Assembly: GCA_902806095.1 (NCBI GenBank)
Contig: CADCVF010000065.1
Coordinates: forward strand, 1-64,000
Length of the DNA stretch: 64,000 nucleotides
Direction of reading: 5' to 3'
Origin: an uncultured Rubrobacteraceae bacterium
GTDB taxonomy: Bacteria; Actinomycetota; Rubrobacteria; Rubrobacterales; Rubrobacteraceae
Of this stretch, positions 52,701-61,378 are shown in pieces. A program made the translations under genes and the position numbers. Positions within the stretch are counted from its first letter, which is position 1, and each line of letters begins with the position of its first letter. The notes beneath the pieces are model-generated. The model had not been told where the DNA came from, did not search any database, and saw only the letters and a program-made list of their open reading frames with translations.

Positions 52701-53101
52701 TAGCTGTAGACCTGGAACCAGGCGTCCGGTTGTACATGCGGCTCGATGCCGTAACGGAGCCAGACGAGCGCGGCATCAGGACCTTACAGGTCACGCTCAA
52801 CGGACAGCCACGTCCCATCGACGCGCAGGACCACTCACTGGAGCCCGAGGTCCCGGTACGCGAGAGGGCAGATCCCGGTAACGACGCCCACGTCGCAGCA
52901 CCGATGACCGGCCTCGTGACCCTTACGGTCGAAGCAGGCGAGAAGGTCGGCGCGGGTCAGCAGATAGGGGCGATCGAGGCTATGAAGATGGAGTCGGCTA
53001 TCCGGGCTCCGTCAGACGGCCTCGTCGAGCGGATCGCCGTCCCTTCGGGGACGAACGTCGAACCGGGAGATCTCCTCATCGTGCTCGGGACTGAATCGTA
53101 A
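49718..53101 (+). CDS. pyc: Pyruvate carboxylase
   Basis: A 1127-aa multidomain enzyme. Biotin carboxylase domain (1 to about 450) with KAAGGGGGRGLRLVE and FIEMNPRIQVEHTVTEE; carboxyltransferase (about 525-800) with QVTDTTMRDAHQSLLATRMR, RGQNTVGYTRYP and HLHTHDTSGG (metal-binding His pair); a linker domain; and biotin carrier at the C-terminus with EAMKMES (biotinyl Lys about 1088). The length and domain order match single-chain pyruvate carboxylases, which form oxaloacetate from pyruvate. It lies between leucine-catabolic genes, probably as a separate anaplerotic unit. The region 53102-53350 after it has no ORF. Confidence 0.95.
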   Translation: MLRKVLVANRGEIAIRAFRAAYELGIRTVAVYTPDDRGSLHRQKADEAYEIGEVGHPVRAYLDVDELVSTAKRVGAEAIYPGYGFLSESSALSEACEEAGLTFVGPPAGVLALTGDKLRARRAAEETGIPVLRASEPLDDPDDTIAAAEELGYPVFVKAAGGGGGRGLRLVERPEDLSGAVAAARREAEGAFGDPTVFLEQALVRPRHIEVQVLADGAGEVIHLFERDCSVQRRHQKVLEVAPAPNLDPVLRERLCEDAVLFSRAVDYLGAGTVEFLVGEDGRHVFIEMNPRIQVEHTVTEETTDVDLVHAQLRIAGGEKLRDLDLTQESIRQRGVALQCRVTTEDPGQGFSPDTGRISVYRSPGGAGIRLDGGNTYAGTEITPYFDSLLVKVTAHGADLPSAALRARRALAEFRVRGVATNVAFLRAVLSEPDFLAGLATTSFIDERPHLTAVSTGADRASRLLSLLADTTVNRPHGRPPAVPDPRTKLPPLPDGDPSPGSRQRLLDLGPEGFVRWLRETDTLQVTDTTMRDAHQSLLATRMRTFDMLSVAPHVARTLPQLLSAEVWGGATFDVALRFLHEDPWERLARLRETLPNVCLQMLLRGQNTVGYTRYPPDVVRSFVDEARETGIDIFRIFDANNDVDQMRPAIEATLEAGAVAEGAVCYTGDLSDPNEKLYTLDYYLRLAEELVEAGSHILCIKDMAGLVRAPAARTLVGALKREFHLPVHLHTHDTSGGQLATYLAAIETGVDAIDGAAAPLSGMTSQPSLAAIVAATDRTDRATGLSLDALGNLEPYWEAVRTLYAPFESGLRSPTGTIYRHEIPGGQLSNLRQQALSMGLAERFEEVENLYARCDKILGRLVKVTPTSKVVGDLALYLLSAAIDPDEFAEDPGPYDLPDSVIGFLRGELGEPPGGWPEPFRSRALEGREESTEDGRLSEEDRSLLAGNDRRPALNRLLLPGPTEDQRAAGERYGDVSVIPTRAFLYGLETGEELAVDLEPGVRLYMRLDAVTEPDERGIRTLQVTLNGQPRPIDAQDHSLEPEVPVRERADPGNDAHVAAPMTGLVTLTVEAGEKVGAGQQIGAIEAMKMESAIRAPSDGLVERIAVPSGTNVEPGDLLIVLGTES

Positions 53102-53350
53102 GAGCGATACCCGGTGTCTTCATAACCCATCCGGGAGTGGGGAGACGCTCGCTTCTCGAGCAATAAGCCACGCACGAGCGTAGATCCGGACGCCGTCTCG
53201 AAGTGGTGCACGAGGGGAAGGAGTTCGTAAAGGTTCTATCCCACCCTGGCATGCTGCATTGCAACGTCACCCCTGGGCGCGTACCGTGGCGCATGCGTCG
53301 TGTGGTAGCTAACATGTCCTCAGGAAGACGAACCACGACAACGGAGAAGG

Positions 53351-54958
53351 ATGAGTAGGCTAGGGACCCTCGTGGATACGAAGAGCGAAGCCTTCGCGGA
53401 GAACGCCGAACGTTTCGGAGATCTCATAGGCGAGTTGCGCGAGCACTCGGCCGGGGCAAGGCGCGGTGGGGGGGAGAAGGCACAGAAGAGGCACAAGGAG
53501 CGCGGCAAGCTGGCTGTGCGCGAGAGGATCGAACGCCTCCTCGACCCTGGCACGGCCTTCCTGGAGCTCTCGCCCCTGGCAGCCTTCGGTATGTACGACG
53601 GGCGTGTTCCCGCTGCAGGAATAGTCACGGGGGTTGGACGCGTCTCGGGGCGCGAAGTGATGGTCGTCGCCAACGATGCGACCGTCAAGGGTGGCACGTA
53701 CTATCCGATGACGGTCAAGAAACACCTGAGGGCGCAGGAGATAGCCGAGCAGAACCACTTGCCGTGCATCTATCTCGTCGACTCAGGGGGCGCGTTCCTG
53801 CCCTTGCAGGACGAGGTCTTCCCCGACCGCGAGCACTTCGGGCGCATCTTCTACAACCAGGCGAAGATGAGCGCGAAGGCCATACCCCAGGTCGCCGCCG
53901 TGATGGGAAGTTGCACGGCAGGAGGGGCGTACGTCCCAGCGATGAGCGACGAGGTCATCATAGTCAAGGGTACGGGTACGATCTTCCTCGGCGGTCCGCC
54001 CCTCGTCAAGGCGGCAACCGGCGAAGAAGTAACGGCGGAAGAGCTTGGCGGCGCCGACGTACACACCCGCCGCTCGGGCGTCGCCGACCACTTCGCCGAA
54101 AACGACGAGCACGCCCTCGCCATAGTCCGCTCCATCATAGAGAACCTGAATGTGGAGAAGCATGTACCCTGGACCGTCGAGGAGCCCGAGGAGCCGCTCT
54201 ACGATCCCGGAGAACTCTACGGCATCATCCCTAGCGACTACAGGCAGGGCTACGACGTGAGGGAGGTCATCGCCAGGACTGTGGACGGCAGCCGCCTGCA
54301 CGAGTTCAAGCCGCTCTACGGCGAGACCCTGGTCTGTGGCTTCGCCAGGATCATGGGCCACCCCGTCGGCATCCTGGCCAACAACGGCATCCTTTTCTCC
54401 GAGAGCGCTCTCAAGGGCGCACACTTTATAGAGTTGTGCTGCTCGCGCGGCATCCCACTCATCTTCCTGCAGAACATCACAGGCTTCATGGTCGGCAAGG
54501 AGTACGAGGCCGGCGGCATCGCCAAAGACGGGGCCAAGATGGTCATGGCCGTCGCCAACGCTGGCGTACCGAAGTTCACGGTGATCGTCGGCGGTTCGTT
54601 CGGGGCGGGCAACTACGGGATGTGCGGCAGGGCCTACTCGCCTCGCTTCTTGTGGATGTGGCCCAACGCCCGCATCAGCGTGATGGGTGGACAACAGGCC
54701 GCGAACGTCCTTCTAACCGTGCAGGAGGAGGGCTTGCGCCGTGAAGAAAAGGAGATGACCGATCAAGAGCGTGAGGATTTCAGGGCCCCTATCCTCGAAA
54801 AATACGAGGACGAAGGCAACCCTTACCACTCGACCGCGAGGCTCTGGGACGACGGCGTCATCGACCCGGTAGATACAAGGATGGTCCTCGCCCTCGGCCT
54901 CTCCGCCGCGGCGAACGCGCCCGTGGAAGATACGAGCTTCGGGATCTTTAGAATGTAG
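53351..54958 (+). CDS. Methylcrotonyl-CoA carboxylase beta subunit-like carboxyltransferase
   Basis: A 535-aa acyl-CoA carboxyltransferase with N- and C-terminal crotonase-like halves: [80 protein letters not shown], then [20 protein letters not shown] and [20 protein letters not shown]. These are the hallmarks of MccB rather than of propionyl-CoA carboxylases. With the biotinylated subunit encoded 0.9 kb downstream it carboxylates 3-methylcrotonyl-CoA in leucine breakdown. The ATG at 53351 follows GGAGAAGG. Confidence 0.93.
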   Translation: MSRLGTLVDTKSEAFAENAERFGDLIGELREHSAGARRGGGEKAQKRHKERGKLAVRERIERLLDPGTAFLELSPLAAFGMYDGRVPAAGIVTGVGRVSGREVMVVANDATVKGGTYYPMTVKKHLRAQEIAEQNHLPCIYLVDSGGAFLPLQDEVFPDREHFGRIFYNQAKMSAKAIPQVAAVMGSCTAGGAYVPAMSDEVIIVKGTGTIFLGGPPLVKAATGEEVTAEELGGADVHTRRSGVADHFAENDEHALAIVRSIIENLNVEKHVPWTVEEPEEPLYDPGELYGIIPSDYRQGYDVREVIARTVDGSRLHEFKPLYGETLVCGFARIMGHPVGILANNGILFSESALKGAHFIELCCSRGIPLIFLQNITGFMVGKEYEAGGIAKDGAKMVMAVANAGVPKFTVIVGGSFGAGNYGMCGRAYSPRFLWMWPNARISVMGGQQAANVLLTVQEEGLRREEKEMTDQEREDFRAPILEKYEDEGNPYHSTARLWDDGVIDPVDTRMVLALGLSAAANAPVEDTSFGIFRM

Positions 54959-54972
54959 GTCTTGTAGGGTTC

Positions 54973-55092
54973 AGGCATCAGGAAGGAGTTAGCATGATGT
55001 ACGTCCGAGCAAGCATCGATCCTGGTCGCATCAGAATCTCTGTAACGCCGTCCGGGAATAACCTGACGGCTGGGGCTTGATACCTGATGCCT
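54973..55092. repeat. Inverted 10-bp repeat flanking a 100-base spacer; right arm covers a start codon
   Basis: AGGCATCAGG (54973-54982) and CCTGATGCCT (55083-55092) are perfect inverted copies. The right arm contains the ATG of the following gene. The spacer has no recognised gene. Confidence 0.5.
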
Positions 55093-55875
55093 TACAAACA
55101 CCTCGAGAGGGCAGACGACGGGGCGGTGACTAACGTGACCCTGTCGCGCCCAGACTCGCACAACGCCATGAACGCTGAACTCGTCGAGGAGTTGACGCGC
55201 TGCTTCGAGGAGATCTCCGAGGACGATCGGGTACGTGTCGTGGTGCTGGCAGGCGATGGCCGCTCGTTCTGCGCCGGCGCGGATATAGGCTACATGCGGG
55301 AGACTGCCTCATTCTCCTACGAGGCGAACCTGGAGGACGCCAGACGGCTGGCCATGATGTACTGGACCATGGACGAGTGCCCGAAGCCGCTCGTCGCCAG
55401 GGTACAGGGCGCTGCGATAGGTGGCGGGGCCGGGCTCGTCGCGGTGGCCGACGTGGCTGTGGCGGATTCGGAGACGCGGTTCGCCTTCTCCGAAGTGCGG
55501 CTCGGCATCGCACCGGCCACGATCTCATCGTTCGTCGTGCGTAAGGTCGGTGCCTCGCACGCCAGGTCGTTGTTCGTCACTGGAGAAAGGTTCGACGCCA
55601 AACGGGCGCGGGAGATCGGTCTCGTCCACAGCGTTGTTTCGGGGGATGAACTCGACGCGGCGGTCGAGGAGAAGGTCGGCGAGGTGTTGCAAGGAGGTAC
55701 GGTCGCGCAGGCGACCATAAAAGCGTTGCTACGCCGGCTCGAGACGACGGAGCCGATGGAGGCGCCAGGCCTAACGGCGCGAGTGATTTCGGAGCTGCGC
55801 ACCGGCGAAGAGGGCCAGGAGGGACTTGCGGCCTTCATCGAGAAGCGCGAGCCGCGCTGGAGAACGGAGCGGTGA
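55087..55875 (+). CDS. Enoyl-CoA hydratase (probable methylglutaconyl-CoA hydratase)
   Basis: A 262-aa crotonase-fold enzyme. LSRPDSHNAMNAELVEELTR, VVVLAGDGRSFCAGADIGYM (oxyanion hole) and AAIGGGAGLVAVADVAVADS, then FSEVRLGIAPATISSFVVRK with the expected Glu at the active-site position. Located between the two methylcrotonyl-CoA carboxylase subunit genes and overlapping the second by 4 bases, it is best read as LiuC/AuH, hydrating 3-methylglutaconyl-CoA to HMG-CoA. The ATG at 55087 lies in the arm of an inverted repeat, so initiation could be affected by structure. Confidence 0.9.
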   Translation: MPYKHLERADDGAVTNVTLSRPDSHNAMNAELVEELTRCFEEISEDDRVRVVVLAGDGRSFCAGADIGYMRETASFSYEANLEDARRLAMMYWTMDECPKPLVARVQGAAIGGGAGLVAVADVAVADSETRFAFSEVRLGIAPATISSFVVRKVGASHARSLFVTGERFDAKRAREIGLVHSVVSGDELDAAVEEKVGEVLQGGTVAQATIKALLRRLETTEPMEAPGLTARVISELRTGEEGQEGLAAFIEKREPRWRTER

Positions 55876-57815
55876 CTTTCGGTAGCGTCCTCGTAGCCAA
55901 CCGCGGTGAGATAGCGGTCCGAATCATCCGCACTTGCCGCGAGCTCGGCATAAAGAGCATCGCGGTCTACTCGGAGGCGGACGAGAGCGCGATGCACCGC
56001 CGCCTCGCCGACGAAGCCTGCCTTTTGGGCCCGCCTCAGGCATCGGAGAGCTACCTGAACGTCGGGCGGCTCGTGGAGGCGATCGAGCGTTCAGGGGCCG
56101 AAGCCGTGCACCCAGGCTACGGCTTCCTCTCGGAGAGTGCACAGTTCGCCAGGGCGGTCCAGGCGGCGGGCGCGGTCTGGGTCGGACCCCCGCCCGAGGC
56201 TATGGAGTCTGTCGGCCACAAGGTGCGGGCAAAGGAGCTAGCGAACTCGGCCGGCGTGCCCACGGTCCCGGGCTACGATGGAGGAGGGGACGGCGAGGAC
56301 CGGCTAAAGAATGAGGCTGACTGTATCGGCTACCCTGTCCTGGTAAAGGCGAGCGCGGGGGGTGGGGGGCGCGGGATGCGGGCCGTGACGCGCCAGAGAG
56401 ACTTCGTCGAGGCGGTGAGGGGAGCGCGCAGGGAGGCCGAGGCGGCGTTCGGAGATGGGTCGGTGTTCCTCGAGAAGCTAGTGGAAGACCCGCGCCACGT
56501 GGAGGTGCAGGTGCTCGGGGACCAGAGAGGCAACGTCATCCACCTCTTCGAGCGGGAGTGTTCGATCCAACGCCGCCACCAGAAGGTCGTCGAGGAGGCT
56601 CCATCTCCAGCGCTCGACCCGGAGCTGCGTGAGTCGATCTGCAACGCCGCCGTCCGCTTCGCCACCGAGGCCGGCTACACCAACGCAGGCACGGTTGAGT
56701 TCCTGCTCGACGGGGACGAGTTCTACTTCCTGGAGATGAACGCGCGCCTGCAGGTCGAACATCCCGTGACAGAGCTCGTTACTGGCCTCGACCTCGTCCA
56801 GCTCCAGCTCGCCGTCGCCGCGGGCGAAACTCTCCCGCTCGCCCAGAACGACGTGAGCCTGCGGGGCAGCGCCATCGAGGCCCGCATCTACGCGGAGGAC
56901 GAGCAGGGGATGCCATCGGGCGGCCTACTCGAAACCTTCTCGCCGCCGGAGGGCGCGGGAATCCGCAACGACGCTGGGTTCGAGGCCGGGGATGAGATCC
57001 CACTCGACTACGATGCGATGCTCGCGAAGCTGATCGTCTCTGCCCCGGACCGACAGGCCGCCGTCCGCCGCCTCCGAAGAGCCCTCGCTGACTACGAGAT
57101 CCTGGGTCCCTCATCCAACCTCCCGCTGCTCAAGCGCATCGCGGCCAACAGCGCGTTCGAGGCAGGCAAAACCACGACCAGCTTCCTCCAAGAACACGAC
57201 CTCAAGGAGCCCCAGCCCGCCCGTCCAGTGCCGCGAGAGGCCCTACTCCTCGCCGCAGCAGCGGAACTCCACAGCATTCCGTCCTCACCAGACCCCTTCG
57301 CGGCAGGCCCCTGGCGCCTTCTCGGCGCTGCCACCCTCGACTACGACGGTCACGATGTCGAGGCGGAGCGCGTCGGCTCGGGAAGGTTCAGACTCAGCGC
57401 CGAAGGCGAAGAGTCCGTCGTCGAAGTCCTGTACTACGGAGACAGCCGCATCCGCGCCCTCATCGACGAGGAACCCGTCGAGGCTGGGATTCTACTGCAT
57501 GAAAGAGCAGTTCTCCTCTCCCTGCGCAATGAGCAACACACTTTCCGTAAGCCTGCATCTCCGGCCGTGGACGAGGCGGGACCTGGCGTCGATTCCGCCG
57601 CCAGCCTCACGGCCCCGATGCCTGGCACGGTCGTGAAGGTGCTCGTCGAAGAGGGGCAGGAAGTCGAGGAGGGTCAACTCCTCCTCGTCCTCGAGGCCAT
57701 GAAGATGGAGCAGCCTGTCTCAGCTCCCCACGCTGGCGTGGTCCGCTCACTCCCTTTCAAAGAGGGATCCCTCGTCCCAGGGGGCGCTGTACTCGTAGAA
57801 GTGCAGGAGTCCTAG
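55872..57815 (+). CDS. Methylcrotonyl-CoA carboxylase alpha subunit-like biotin carboxylase/BCCP
   Basis: A 647-aa protein: biotin carboxylase (1 to about 450: VLVANRGEIAVRIIRTC, KASAGGGGRGMRAV, FLEMNARLQVEHPVTE), a middle domain, and a C-terminal biotin carrier with LEAMKMEQ (biotinyl Lys about 611). The size and architecture are those of MccA/AccA-type alpha subunits. It pairs with the carboxyltransferase encoded at 53351. GTG 55872 overlaps the hydratase stop. The region 57816-58109 after it has no secure gene, only a weak 52-codon ORF from ATG 57961. Confidence 0.93.
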   Translation: MTFGSVLVANRGEIAVRIIRTCRELGIKSIAVYSEADESAMHRRLADEACLLGPPQASESYLNVGRLVEAIERSGAEAVHPGYGFLSESAQFARAVQAAGAVWVGPPPEAMESVGHKVRAKELANSAGVPTVPGYDGGGDGEDRLKNEADCIGYPVLVKASAGGGGRGMRAVTRQRDFVEAVRGARREAEAAFGDGSVFLEKLVEDPRHVEVQVLGDQRGNVIHLFERECSIQRRHQKVVEEAPSPALDPELRESICNAAVRFATEAGYTNAGTVEFLLDGDEFYFLEMNARLQVEHPVTELVTGLDLVQLQLAVAAGETLPLAQNDVSLRGSAIEARIYAEDEQGMPSGGLLETFSPPEGAGIRNDAGFEAGDEIPLDYDAMLAKLIVSAPDRQAAVRRLRRALADYEILGPSSNLPLLKRIAANSAFEAGKTTTSFLQEHDLKEPQPARPVPREALLLAAAAELHSIPSSPDPFAAGPWRLLGAATLDYDGHDVEAERVGSGRFRLSAEGEESVVEVLYYGDSRIRALIDEEPVEAGILLHERAVLLSLRNEQHTFRKPASPAVDEAGPGVDSAASLTAPMPGTVVKVLVEEGQEVEEGQLLLVLEAMKMEQPVSAPHAGVVRSLPFKEGSLVPGGAVLVEVQES

Positions 57816-58109
57816 AAACCCTGTACTTCACAAACAGGTCGTGGTGCCTCGTCTCATGCTCTGGGTCCTGACAAGGACTGTGCGCTGTGCTGAGGCAAGA
57901 TACAGTATACTGATGAAACCATCGTTGCGAGCGAAGGAAGGAGCCACCGAAGAGGTCTCGATGAACGGGCCGGATGACCAGGCCGCCGCCCGTCTCGGGT
58001 GGCGCTTGATCGAACGCCTCAATACGAAGGTCAGGGACCGCCTCGATCCTTACAAGCTTGCCAAAGTCGGTGTTGCACGGTCTACGGTGCTCCTGCTACC
58101 TTGCTGGGC

Positions 58110-58943
58110 ATGTTGGTGACGCGTTCGCTGCTCGCTCGTGATCTGGAGGAGCTCGGGATAAGTCCGGGCGGGGCTGCGATGGTCCATTGCCGGATGAGTG
58201 CGCTCGGCCACGTGGTCGGCGGCGCTGAGACGGTCGTGCACGCCCTGCTGGACACCCTGGGACCCGAAGGTACGCTCATGGCCTACACCGGGTGGCAGGA
58301 CGAGCCGCCCGACGCCCTCGACGCCCTGGACGAGGTGATGAGGCAGGCCTACTTCGAAGAGCACCCGGCCTACGACCCGCGCGTCGCCCTCTCCCGCCGC
58401 GACCACGGCAGGATAGCCGAGGCGCTGAGGACCTGGCCAGGCTCTCGCCACAGCGGGCACCCGGAGGCTGGCACAGCGGCCATCGGCCCTCTAGCCACCA
58501 CGCTCACCGCCGGGCACTCCTACGACGACGCCTACGGCGCAGGCACGCCCTACGCCCGCCTTGTCGAGCTCGGCGGTCAGGTGGCACTACTGGGCGCTCC
58601 GCTAGACTCCGTGACGCTCGTGCATCACGCGGAGGCCGTCGCGAGGGTCCCCGGCAAGCGCCGCGTGAGCTACCGCTACCCGGTCCTAGAAGGCGGCGAG
58701 CGCGTCTGGCGGACCTTCTCGGACATCGACACCTCGGAGGGAGCCCTACCTTACGAACGCCTGCTTGGCGAGGAGGACTACATCGAGCACATCGCGCGTT
58801 CCGCGCTCGCGTCCGGCTTCGGCAGGAGCGGACCGGTCGGGGAGGGCATCGCCCACCTCTTCGAGGCGCGGGGGCTGGTCGAGCACGCGGTCAGCTGGAT
58901 CGAGCAGAACTACGCCTCCGCGGACGCGACGGATCCTGGATAA
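58110..58943 (+). CDS. AAC(3)-family N-acetyltransferase
   Basis: From ATG 58110 the product is 277 aa of the aminoglycoside 3-N-acetyltransferase (Antibiotic_NAT) family: LGISPGGAAMVHCRMSALGH, GPEGTLMAYTGWQDEP, SRHSGHPEAGTAAIGPLA (the conserved R-S-x-HP-type active-site segment) and GAPLDSVTLVHHAEAVA. The family acetylates the 3-amino group of 2-deoxystreptamine aminoglycosides, but chromosomal actinobacterial members often have other or unknown substrates. The ORF track start at 57999 is longer than the family norm. It stands alone, with no mobile element near. Confidence 0.88.
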   Translation: MLVTRSLLARDLEELGISPGGAAMVHCRMSALGHVVGGAETVVHALLDTLGPEGTLMAYTGWQDEPPDALDALDEVMRQAYFEEHPAYDPRVALSRRDHGRIAEALRTWPGSRHSGHPEAGTAAIGPLATTLTAGHSYDDAYGAGTPYARLVELGGQVALLGAPLDSVTLVHHAEAVARVPGKRRVSYRYPVLEGGERVWRTFSDIDTSEGALPYERLLGEEDYIEHIARSALASGFGRSGPVGEGIAHLFEARGLVEHAVSWIEQNYASADATDPG

Positions 58944-59071
58944 GTCTGACGGTAGAAGGCGTCGACGCCGGTGAACTACTCAACTCACGGGCCTCGAAGA
59001 GCTCGAGCCAGCCCTTTACACACCCCTCCTCGTCTCTTACGAACCGACCGTTTGGTTGTACGGCAGTCGGT

Positions 59072-59341
59072 CTAACGAGCGAGAGTATCTCGCAAGTGCT
59101 TCCGCAGGATCATACGGATGAGGGTCGTGTATCCTATGCCCATCTTCGCCGCCCGTCCCCTGAGTTCCTTTACGTCCCTGGCGGGCAACTTGAGCGAAAC
59201 TTGCTCGAGCTCCCACCCTTCTATCTCCACGTCCGTAGCTTCCTCCGAAGGAACATCGCCGAGATCGGTGTTGTCATAGTAGTCGGCGAGCTCCTCGATC
59301 CTTGCCTCCGAAATCCCTTCACGCCTGGTCGCCTCACTCAT
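59072..59341 (-). CDS. BrnA/CopG-type antitoxin
   Basis: An 89-aa protein with an acidic N-terminal toxin-binding half (ARIEELADYYDNTDLGDV) and a C-terminal ribbon-helix-helix (VSLKLPARDVKELRGRAAKM, GIGYTTLIRMILRKHL). RHH antitoxins dimerise, bind the operon promoter and neutralise the partner. Its start overlaps the BrnT-like toxin stop by 8 bases, and the order toxin-antitoxin is as in brnTA. The region 58944-59071 holds no other gene. Confidence 0.85.
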   Translation of the reverse strand: MSEATRREGISEARIEELADYYDNTDLGDVPSEEATDVEIEGWELEQVSLKLPARDVKELRGRAAKMGIGYTTLIRMILRKHLRDTLAR

Positions 59342-59627
59342 ACTTGTTTCTCCTCTCGGTCCTGGTCATCTCCCTGGCCGTCAGCGGCATCGCCACTCCC
59401 TGCCCGAGGTATAGTAGTGCCACCATCAGGTAGCGGCCCTCCAGGGTGCGTCCGTAGTGTTCGTACACCGTTTCCTCCGGGCTCCGCCGCGCGGAACCAA
59501 TCCGCCTGAGCCGTCCCCGCGGATCACCGAAAACCGCTTCCTCGACCTCCTGCGTGGTGACGCCGTGCCTCTCCCAAATGTGCGTCGCCCGATCCTCTCT
59601 CCAATAGAGATCTCCTATCCTGTTCAC
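59334..59627 (-). CDS. BrnT-like (DUF497) toxin
   Basis: From GTG 59627 (GGGAGGAGGA upstream) the product is 97 aa; the ORF track start at 59735 adds an implausible tail. DLYWREDRATHIWERHGVTT, EVEEAVFGDP and LTAREMTRTERRNKYE match the BrnT family, a RelE-like ribonuclease fold. Conserved His/Arg/Glu in the family are candidates for catalysis. Known BrnT arrests growth by RNA cleavage and is held by BrnA. The pair is intact, in contrast to the broken hicBA locus. Confidence 0.82.
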   Translation of the reverse strand: MNRIGDLYWREDRATHIWERHGVTTQEVEEAVFGDPRGRLRRIGSARRSPEETVYEHYGRTLEGRYLMVALLYLGQGVAMPLTAREMTRTERRNKYE

Positions 59628-59765
59628 TCCTCCTCCCGTAGCGCATTGTATTACAACGAAACACACCGCGCAGTTTATCCCGTCGGGCAGTCTCCCGATC
59701 GGGTCAGGACCGCTTGCCGGTTCTACGACCGGCACTGACGGGATGTGCTACGGTAGCTGGCACGT

Positions 59766-60562
59766 ATGGTCGTGCTGCGGAGCAAGAACGAGATCGAGGG
59801 CTTGAGGCGGGCGGGCGATCTCGTCGCCCGCGCACTAGTCTTACTAAGCCCGCACGTCCGCGCCGGAGTCAGGCTCAGTGAACTCGACCGCATCGTCGAG
59901 GAGTTTATCCGCTCCGAGGGTGGAGAGCCTACCTACAAGGGCTACCGGCCTTCGCCCACCGTTCCTCCCTTCCCCGGCACCATCCGTACCGCGGTCAATG
60001 AGGAGGTCGTTCACGGCCTTCCGGGGTCGAGGAGGCTGCGAGATAGGGACATCGTGGGCATAGACGTCGGCGCCACGTTGGCGGTTGGGTCGGCGATACC
60101 TGCTACACGTACCCGGTCGGCGAGGTCTCGCCACGGGCCGGCAAACTCTTGGACGTCGCCAAGGAGTGCCTGGAGGCCGGGATCACCGAGGTAGGACCCG
60201 GAAAGCGCTTCGGTGACGTAGGAGCGGCCATCCAGGAGCTCGCGAAGGACCATGGTTACGGGGTGGTGCGAGAGCTTGGCGGCCACGGCGTCGGCCACGC
60301 TCTGCACGAGGAGCCCCACATAAACCATGTCGGACGTCAGGGTCACGGCATGCGCTTTCGCGAAGGCATGACGTTCACCATCGAGCCGATGATCAACGAG
60401 GGGACTCCCGAGATACGCCTTCTAGAAGACGGCTGGACTGTTGTGACCGCAGACAAGAAGCTCTCCGCCCAGTACGAGCACACCATAGCGGTGACTTCCA
60501 GCGGCTGCGAGATCCTAACGCCCTGGCACCTGCTCTTGCGCAAGACCGCAAAGCTCGCCTGA
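59766..60562 (+). pseudogene. map: Methionine aminopeptidase type I, frameshifted
   Basis: The first frame (ATG 59766) reads KNEIEGLRRAGDLVARAL ... PFPGTIRTAVNEEVVHGLPG ... DIVGIDVGATL and then becomes nonsense. The other frame continues with GGWVGDTCYTYPVGEVSP, GHGVGHALHEEPHI, FTIEPMINEG and YEHTIAV. All five metal ligands (Asp in GIDVG, Asp in VGDT, His, Glu, Glu) are present but split between frames. The lesion is at about 60078-60082, where TTGGC would be TTGGGC; one G restores a normal 265-aa MAP. The enzyme is essential, so either this is a read error or another map exists elsewhere. Confidence 0.88.
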
Positions 60563-60617
60563 GTAGGCACACACGGATCCGCACGGGAACCTTGAGTCCC
60601 ATTTCTGCTTGAAATTC

Positions 60618-60655
60618 TTGACACAAGATCGGTGGGCGCCTAAGATTGTATACAA
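60618..60655 (+). promoter_or_regulatory. Promoter and GntR-type operator of the gntR-caiB-hmgL unit
   Basis: A perfect TTGACA (60618-60623), a 17-bp spacer and TAAGAT (60641-60646). Touching the -10 is the 10-bp palindrome TTGTATACAA (60646-60655), the form of site bound by many FCD-class GntR regulators. It overlaps the expected transcription start, so repression by steric block is likely. The ATG at 60659 follows almost immediately, giving a very short or no leader. Confidence 0.7.
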
Positions 60656-60658
60656 AGG

Positions 60659-61378
60659 ATGCTCCGTGGGTCGAAAACGGAGGTTTGGGTGGGTAATGCT
60701 GTGCGGGGTCTTGGGAAGAGGTCGCGGCCTGTTGGGGTTTTGGAGCGGTTGCGCGCTTTGATCCTCACGGGCCAGTACGGTCCGGATGAGCGTTTGATCG
60801 AGGAGCAGCTCGCGGAGCGGCTAGGGGTGAGCAGGACCCCTGTGAGGCAGGCTCTCACCATGCTCGAGGCAGAGGGACTCGTCGAGATCGCACCGAACCG
60901 CGGTGCCACCGTGTGCTCTTTCTCCATCGAAGACGTGTGGGACATCTACGACCTGCGTGCCGTACTCGAAGGACATGCCGCCAGGCGCGCGGCAGGACGC
61001 ATAGAGAGGCTCGAGCTGGAACGACTGCGAGAGCTGACCGGTGGGATGGAGGGACTCGCCGGCCGGTTCGATGACCATGAGGAGGAGATCCGTACCCTCG
61101 TCGCGCTCAACCAGGAGTTCCATGGGACCATCGTCGAGGCTAGCCGCAACAGGCGCTTACAGCGGCTCATCAACCGCACCGTCGAGATACCGCTCATATT
61201 CAAGGCGTTCTTCTGGTACACACCGCACGAGCGCGTCATCTCCAACCACTACCACCGCCAGATCCTGGAAGCGTTAGAAAAAGGCGACGCTGACAGGGCT
61301 GAGATCATCATGCGCGAGCACGTCTACGAGGGCCGCGACTTCGTCATAGGCGCCCTGAAGGACGACATGAATGGCTGA
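60659..61378 (+). CDS. GntR-family (FCD) transcriptional regulator
   Basis: A 239-aa regulator with an N-terminal winged helix (about 25-90: LIEEQLAERLGVSRTPVRQA, LTMLEAEGLVEIAPNRGATV) and an FCD ligand-binding domain (about 95-225) with DLRAVLEGHAARRAAG, NQEFHGTIVEASRN and YHRQILEALEKGDADRAEII supplying the Asp/His metal-ligand pattern. A TTGTATACAA palindrome at its promoter indicates autoregulation. It overlaps the CoA-transferase gene by 8 bases, so it controls the downstream operon, probably in response to a carboxylate ligand. A later GTG (60691) is an alternative start. Confidence 0.92.
   Translation: MLRGSKTEVWVGNAVRGLGKRSRPVGVLERLRALILTGQYGPDERLIEEQLAERLGVSRTPVRQALTMLEAEGLVEIAPNRGATVCSFSIEDVWDIYDLRAVLEGHAARRAAGRIERLELERLRELTGGMEGLAGRFDDHEEEIRTLVALNQEFHGTIVEASRNRRLQRLINRTVEIPLIFKAFFWYTPHERVISNHYHRQILEALEKGDADRAEIIMREHVYEGRDFVIGALKDDMNG

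Noticed and set aside
58110-58943. AAC(3) gene as part of a mobile resistance island
   Set aside because: No integrase, transposase, integron site or base-composition break nearby; it looks like a resident chromosomal gene.
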